DNA of 45,537 nt from an uncultured Synechococcaceae cyanobacterium (lineage in GTDB: Bacteria > Cyanobacteriota > Cyanobacteriia > PCC-6307 > Cyanobiaceae), in the NCBI GenBank assembly GCA_903907855.1, contig CAIVPT010000178.1, positions 1-45,537 on the forward strand. Direction: 5' to 3'. Shown here one piece after another: positions 40,798 through 45,537 of the stretch. Under the pieces are notes generated by a model that did no database searches, had not been told where the DNA came from, and saw only the letters and a list, made by a program, of their open reading frames with translations. Positions within the stretch are counted from its first letter, which is position 1. Every line of letters starts with the position of its first letter. The translations under genes were made by a program, and so were the position numbers.

Positions 40798-42399
40798 CGC
40801 AGACCATCCGCCGGGGCCTCGGCCGGCACCACCCTGCGGGGTTGCAGACAGGCCAGGGCCTTGAGCATGCCCCGGGCCTTGTTGAGGGTCTCCTGGTGCT
40901 CGGCCTCGGGGCGCGAGTCGGCCACCACCCCCGCCCCGGCCTGCACCTGCACGCGCCAGCGGCCCTCCCCCGCCGGCAGCACCACCATCGTGCGGATCGT
41001 GATCGCGGTGTTCAGGGCTCCATTGAGGTCCACCGCTCCGTAGACCCCGGAATAGGGGCCTCGGGCTTCGGGTTCGAGGTCGTGGATCAGCTGCATCGCT
41101 CGGATCTTGGGCGCTCCGCTCACGGTGCCCGCCGGGAAGCTCGCCATCAGCAGGTCCCACACGTCCCGCTCACTCTGGAGCAGCCCCTCCACCTGGCTGA
41201 CGATGTGCATCACGTGCGAGTAGCGCTCAATCACCATCAGTTCGTTCACGCGCACGCTGCCGGGCCGGCAGACCCGCCCCAGGTCGTTGCGGCCGAGGTC
41301 GACGAGCATCACGTGTTCGGCCCGCTCCTTGGGATCGGCCAGCAGGTCGGCCTCCAGGGCCCTGTCCTCCGCCTCGTCCTCCCCGCGGGGCCGGGTGCCG
41401 GCGATCGGCCGCAGGGAGGCCAGCACCGACCCATCCGCCAGGGTTTCGGCCTTCACCATCACCTCGGGGCTGGAGCCGATCAGATACCAGTCGCCGAAGT
41501 TGAAGAAGGCCATGTACGGCGAGGGGTTGACCATCCGCAGGCTGCGGTACAGGTCGAACGGGTCTTGGGCCACGGTGGTTTCGAGCCGCTGGCTGAGCAC
41601 CAGCTGGAACACGTCGCCGGCGACGATGTGGTTTTGGGCCTGCCGCACCGCCTCCTGGAAGGCCGCTTCGCCCATGTTGCTGGTGGGCTGCAGGCTGGCG
41701 TCCACCTCGTCGTTGGCGGCGTCACGCCAGTCGAGTGGCACCACGTCCGGGGGCAGGGGGGCGTGCATGCGCGCCTCCAGCTGGGCGATGCGGGCGGCGG
41801 CGTGCTCCCAGGCGTGGGCCGGATCGGCGCCGTCGCTGAGGTCGGCGTAGGCCACGGCGGTGATCTGGCGTTTCACCTGGTCGAACACCAGCAGGCTGTC
41901 GGCGAGCATCCAGCAGCCATCGGGGGGCGCCCCGGCGGCGGCCGGGTGGACCGGCACACTCGGCTCGATCCACTGGATCAGCTCGTAGCCCCAGAAGCCG
42001 AGCAACTGGCCGAAGGGGGGCAGCCCGGGCACCGGGGCCGAGCGCAGGGGGGCCAGGCACTGGCGCAGCAGCTGGAAGGGGTTGCCCGCCAGCTCGTCGT
42101 GCCGTCCGTCGCGCCAGTGGCGCTCAGCCCGCCCCCCCCCGGCAGGTGAGGATCCAGAGCGGGTCGCTCGCCACGAAGCTCCAGCGGCCCAGGCGCTCGC
42201 CCCCCTCCACCGACTCCAGCAGCACCCCATGGCGGCTGTGGGCACCCGCCTTGATCCAGGTGGTCAGGGGCGTTTCCAGGTCGGCCGGCCAGCGCTTCCA
42301 GAGGGGCGCAAAGTTGGGGCCCTGGGGGCCTCCCACCGTGCCTGCGGCGACCTGCTCAAGGAAGGTGGCACGGTCAGGGCTGCGTGCGGGTGCCGGCAT
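40794..42399 (-). CDS. trpE: anthranilate synthase component I (TrpE), frameshifted in a homopolymer at 42132-42140
   Basis: N-terminus MPAPARSPDRATFLEQV...LGRWSFVASDPLWILTCRGG in one frame, remainder RAERHWRDGRHDELAGNPF...SGAPKIRAMQLIHDLEPEARGPYSGVYGAV in another; joined by a C9 tract. Confidence 0.9.
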
Positions 42400-42416
42400 C
42401 GGGACGACGGGCGGGC

Positions 42417-42445
42417 AAAAAAAACGGGGCTGCTCGCCCCGCTTT
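42417..42445 (-). terminator. rho-independent terminator downstream of psaD
   Basis: Minus strand CGGGGC-gagca-GCCCCG hairpin followed by eight T. Confidence 0.85.
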
Positions 42446-42466
42446 TCTACTGGATAGAGGGGGGGA

Positions 42467-42898
42467 TCAGGCTTCGAAGGTGGCCTTGCCGCTGAACTTG
42501 AGGCTGGCCGGATTGGGGTTGGCGCCGATGCGCCGGGGGTTGTGACCCACCATCGGGCGGCCTTCATTCACCTTTTCGGGGAACACGCCATCCTTGGGGT
42601 GCAGGAATTCGGTGTCACCGCCGGGGTAGATGCGGTAGATCTTGTAGTCCTCGATGCGGGGCTTGAACTTCGTACGCAGCTGGGTGCCCAGGGCCAGGCA
42701 CTGCTCCTTGCGGGCGAAGTACATAAGGTTTTCGCCGGCGTGCATCTCGGCGGCGCCACCGGTGGGGAGCTCGAAAACCTGGGCGGCGGTGCTCGTCCAG
42801 GTGATGGCGTACTTCTCCTCGGTTTCCGCGGCGTTGAGCAGGCCGCCCGTGCTGCCGATGTACTTGGGAAGTTGACCGGTCAGGGCCGTAGCTGGCAT
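42467..42898 (-). CDS. psaD: photosystem I reaction center subunit II
   Basis: [27 protein letters not shown]...[55 protein letters not shown]. Confidence 0.97.
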   Translation of the reverse strand: MPATALTGQLPKYIGSTGGLLNAAETEEKYAITWTSTAAQVFELPTGGAAEMHAGENLMYFARKEQCLALGTQLRTKFKPRIEDYKIYRIYPGGDTEFLHPKDGVFPEKVNEGRPMVGHNPRRIGANPNPASLKFSGKATFEA

Positions 42899-42993
42899 GG
42901 CTCGCAGATCGCTTCAGGCGGAAGCTAGCACCGTGTTTTCGGGCTCCTCCACTGTCCGCGCGGACTCTTCACACCCGTCAACAAAGGCCCCCC

Positions 42994-44373
42994 TCAGCCC
43001 GCCGCCTCCGCCAGGGGGAAGAACACGGTCAGGCTGCTGCCCCCCCGTTCGGTGAGCCGGCCGCCCAGCTGATGGAACAGCTGGCGCGTGGCCTGGCGGC
43101 TCAGCTGCAGGCTGCCGGTGTCCGGATTCCAGCTGAGCACCGGCCCCACCGGCTCGCTGCGGCCCGCCGCCACGGCTCCCGCTTCCCCCCGGTCGCTGAC
43201 CGCGCGGCTGAGCTGCAGCTTCAGGCGTGGTCCCGCCGGCTGCAGGCGCATCACCACCTGGCCGCCGCTGGGCAGGCCGCGGCTGAAGCGGTCCATCAGC
43301 CCCCCGAGCATCGTCTCCAGTCGACTGGGATCGCTGAGCACCGGCGGCAGGTCGTCGTCGATCACCAGCCGGAATTCCAGGCCGCGGCGACCCAGCTGAC
43401 GGCGCCAGAGATCCTCGAGCTGGCGGAGCAGCTCGGCCAGGTCGGTGCGCGCCAGTTCGCCGCTGGCAGCGGGCCTGCCGCCGCCACGCCGCTGCAGCTC
43501 GGCGGCGAGAAAGATCAGGCCGAAGCGGTCGATCTGCTCGCTGCATTCCCCGTCGATCTGCTCCAGCCGCTGGCGCACCAGCGCCGTGAGGTCCCGGCGG
43601 CGCAGCACCGAGCGGATCAGGGTGCGGATCGTCGCCAGGGGGGTGCGCACCTCGTGGGTGAGGGCTTCGAGCAGCGCCAGTTCGCCGCTGGCCTCGCGCC
43701 GTTCGCGGTTTCGGGCCGGGGAGGGCGCCACCACCGGTTGCAGGGTCACACTGGGGGCCATCCCCGCCAGGCGCTGGGCCAGCAGGGGCCAGAAGCGCAG
43801 GGCCAGGGAGGGGTCATTGTGCAGGGGGCCCAGGTCCCGCAGGTGCTGCCGCAGGCGGCTCGCGCCGGTGGGGTCGTCCTCCTGCAGGCGCCGGTCGAGG
43901 AGGGACAGGGTGGTGGAGAGCGAGGCCGCATCGAAGCGCACCAGCAGCCGCCGTCCATCCGCCGGACCATCAACCGCCAGGGCCACCTGCAGCCGGCCGG
44001 TGATCAGCACCAGCAGCGGATCGGTGCCGTCCTCCTCCCGCAGGGGCAGGCGCTGGAAACGATCCGCCAACGCCCGGGCGCCCCGCGCCGGAGCCCCCAG
44101 ACCGCCCGGCAGCGCTGGGGTGGAGGCGGGCAGCAGGCTGTCGATCCCGGCCGGGGCCCATACCCAGCCCTCCAGCCGATGCAGCAGGGCCGGTTCGTAG
44201 AGCGCCGGCAGGGGCGCCGCCAGCCACAGGCCGCCGCCGGCCGTGGCGGGGCCAAGCAGATCCTCCTGCAGGGTTGCCAGGGCAGCCCACCACTGGCGGC
44301 GCACGCTGTCCTCGTCGCCGCGGCCCGCGGGGGCTCCTTCGGCCAGGCCGCGCCGCAGCACGGCGAGGCTCAC
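42994..44373 (-). CDS. histidine-kinase-like protein (intact H-box, degenerate ATPase region)
   Basis: H-box ALLEALTHEVRTPLATIRTLIRSVLRR; C-terminal HATPase-like end; start assigned to GTG overlapping the rodA stop; the 828-aa ORF upstream extension is spurious antiparallel-frame sequence. Confidence 0.75.
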   Translation of the reverse strand: MSLAVLRRGLAEGAPAGRGDEDSVRRQWWAALATLQEDLLGPATAGGGLWLAAPLPALYEPALLHRLEGWVWAPAGIDSLLPASTPALPGGLGAPARGARALADRFQRLPLREEDGTDPLLVLITGRLQVALAVDGPADGRRLLVRFDAASLSTTLSLLDRRLQEDDPTGASRLRQHLRDLGPLHNDPSLALRFWPLLAQRLAGMAPSVTLQPVVAPSPARNRERREASGELALLEALTHEVRTPLATIRTLIRSVLRRRDLTALVRQRLEQIDGECSEQIDRFGLIFLAAELQRRGGGRPAASGELARTDLAELLRQLEDLWRRQLGRRGLEFRLVIDDDLPPVLSDPSRLETMLGGLMDRFSRGLPSGGQVVMRLQPAGPRLKLQLSRAVSDRGEAGAVAAGRSEPVGPVLSWNPDTGSLQLSRQATRQLFHQLGGRLTERGGSSLTVFFPLAEAAG

Positions 44374-45537
44374 CACCGGCGTCGACTCTGGCGGTTGCGA
44401 CGGGCCACGGAAGCCACCATGCCCAGGCCGAGGAAGTTCACCAGCATGGCGAAGCGCCCGTAGCTCAGCCAGGGGAGGGGGATGCCGGTGATAGGGCCGA
44501 GGCCGATGGTCATGAAGACGTTGACCACCACCTGAAACATCAGCATCGCACCGACGCCCACCACCACCAGGGACTCCACATCGGAGGAAGCCCGCCCGGC
44601 GATCTGCAGCAGCCGGGCCATCAGCAAGGCGAAGGCCGCCACCACCAGCACGCTGCCGACGAAGCCCAGCTCCTCCCCCAGGGCGCTGAAGATGAAATCG
44701 GTGTGCTGCTCCGGGATGAAGCGCAGCTTGGTGAGCTGCCCCTGGAGCAGCCCGGTGCCCCACCAGCCGCCCGAACCGATGCCGATCTGGCTCTGGATCA
44801 GGTGGTAACCACCCCCCAGGGGATCCTGGGAGGGGTCGAGGAACATGGTGAGCCGCTCGCGCTGGTGCGGCCGCAGGCCGTGCTGCCAGAGCCAGGGGGT
44901 GGCGACGGCAACCAATGCCTGCACCGCCATCACGATCGTCAGGGCGGCCCGTTTCCAGGGCAGGGAGCGCCAGCTCAGCACGGCGGTGAGGGGGATCCAG
45001 GCCAGGAGCCCCCAGGCGAAGCTGCCCGCCAGGATGGCCGTGAGCAGGGGCGAGAGCAGCAGCACCAGCCAGGGCAGGGGCATGCCCGCCCAGAAGAGCA
45101 TCGTTAAAAGCACCGCCCCGAACACCAGGGAGGTGCCCAGGTCGGGCTGTACGAACACCAGCAGCCAGGGCAGGCCGATCATCGCGGTGGGTCGCACCAG
45201 GTCGACGGGCCGCTCCACCGGATGGCGGGCGAGCACCTCCGCCAGCAGCAGAATCGCGGCCAGCTTGGCGAATTCCGACGGCTGCACGTAAAACCCGCCG
45301 ATGGCGATCCAGCTCTGGGCCCCCAGAGCAGAGGTGCCGATCAGCCGCACGGCAATCAGGCTGAGCACGGTGAGGCCGTAGATCGGCCAGCGCAGGCGGG
45401 TGATGCGCTCCACCGGCAGGCGGGCCAGGGCGAGGGCCAGCGCGAAGCCCACCGCCGCAGTGACCCAGTGCTGCCACCACACCGCATCGCTGGCCTGGCG
45501 CTGGGTGCTGGCGATCAGTACACCCGCCAGCAGGGTC
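44370..45537 (-). CDS. rodA: RodA/FtsW/SpoVE family cell-shape glycosyltransferase, 5' end beyond the window
   Basis: GAQSWIAIGGFYVQPSEFAKLA, FVQPDLGTSLVF, FIPEQHTDFIFSALGEELGFVG; the frame stays open to the window edge. Confidence 0.9.
   Translation of the reverse strand, partial: TLLAGVLIASTQRQASDAVWWQHWVTAAVGFALALALARLPVERITRLRWPIYGLTVLSLIAVRLIGTSALGAQSWIAIGGFYVQPSEFAKLAAILLLAEVLARHPVERPVDLVRPTAMIGLPWLLVFVQPDLGTSLVFGAVLLTMLFWAGMPLPWLVLLLSPLLTAILAGSFAWGLLAWIPLTAVLSWRSLPWKRAALTIVMAVQALVAVATPWLWQHGLRPHQRERLTMFLDPSQDPLGGGYHLIQSQIGIGSGGWWGTGLLQGQLTKLRFIPEQHTDFIFSALGEELGFVGSVLVVAAFALLMARLLQIAGRASSDVESLVVVGVGAMLMFQVVVNVFMTIGLGPITGIPLPWLSYGRFAMLVNFLGLGMVASVARRNRQSRRRW

Noticed and set aside
44374-45480. 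828-aa ORF (42994..45480) as a single fused histidine kinase protein
   Set aside because: The upstream half overlaps the RodA-family gene in another frame and has shadow-ORF composition; a GTG start at 44373 gives a plausible HK-like gene.
1-45537. CRISPR array, prophage, toxin-antitoxin or other defence island
   Set aside because: No regularly spaced repeats, cas-like, phage structural or toxin/antitoxin-like ORFs were recognised on either strand.

Overview
The window is from a high-GC alpha-cyanobacterium (Cyanobium / Synechococcus-like, judged by gene content and order: psaD, ndhN, ldpA, sbtAB, CAAD protein, DUF1815, DUF2839). Positions ~138-11618 hold an S10/spc/alpha-type ribosomal protein cluster on the minus strand (rplC to rpsM, with secY, adk and rpmJ). 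It diverges from ndhN-ldpA. The rest is mostly housekeeping: R3H-type ATPase, tRNA-Gln, HAD hydrolase, recA, tyrA, CrtD-like desaturase, fructosamine kinase, JAMM peptidase plus MoeB-rhodanese, Na+/H+ antiporter, sbtA-sbtB, a group 2 sigma factor, double-domain CobO, larE, SpeD/SpeH, recF, tRNA-Arg, ppc-gshA-trpE, psaD, a histidine-kinase-like gene and a RodA/FtsW-family gene running off the right edge. The best candidates for follow-up are: (1) a DinG/XPD-like helicase-fold protein whose Walker A, DEAH and motif VI all look degenerate; (2) a +1 frameshift in a C9/G9 homopolymer inside trpE; (3) a sigma factor with substitutions at the -10/-35 recognition residues; (4) a histidine-kinase-like protein with an intact H-box but eroded ATP-binding motifs, coupled to rodA; (5) a low-GC NodZ/GT23-like orphan gene; (6) an SbtB without the C-terminal Cys motif; (7) two protein genes (HAD, recF) that abut tRNAs and have no well-placed canonical start codon. 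No CRISPR array, transposase or prophage was seen. All calls come from reading the sequence and ORF translations; no searches were run.
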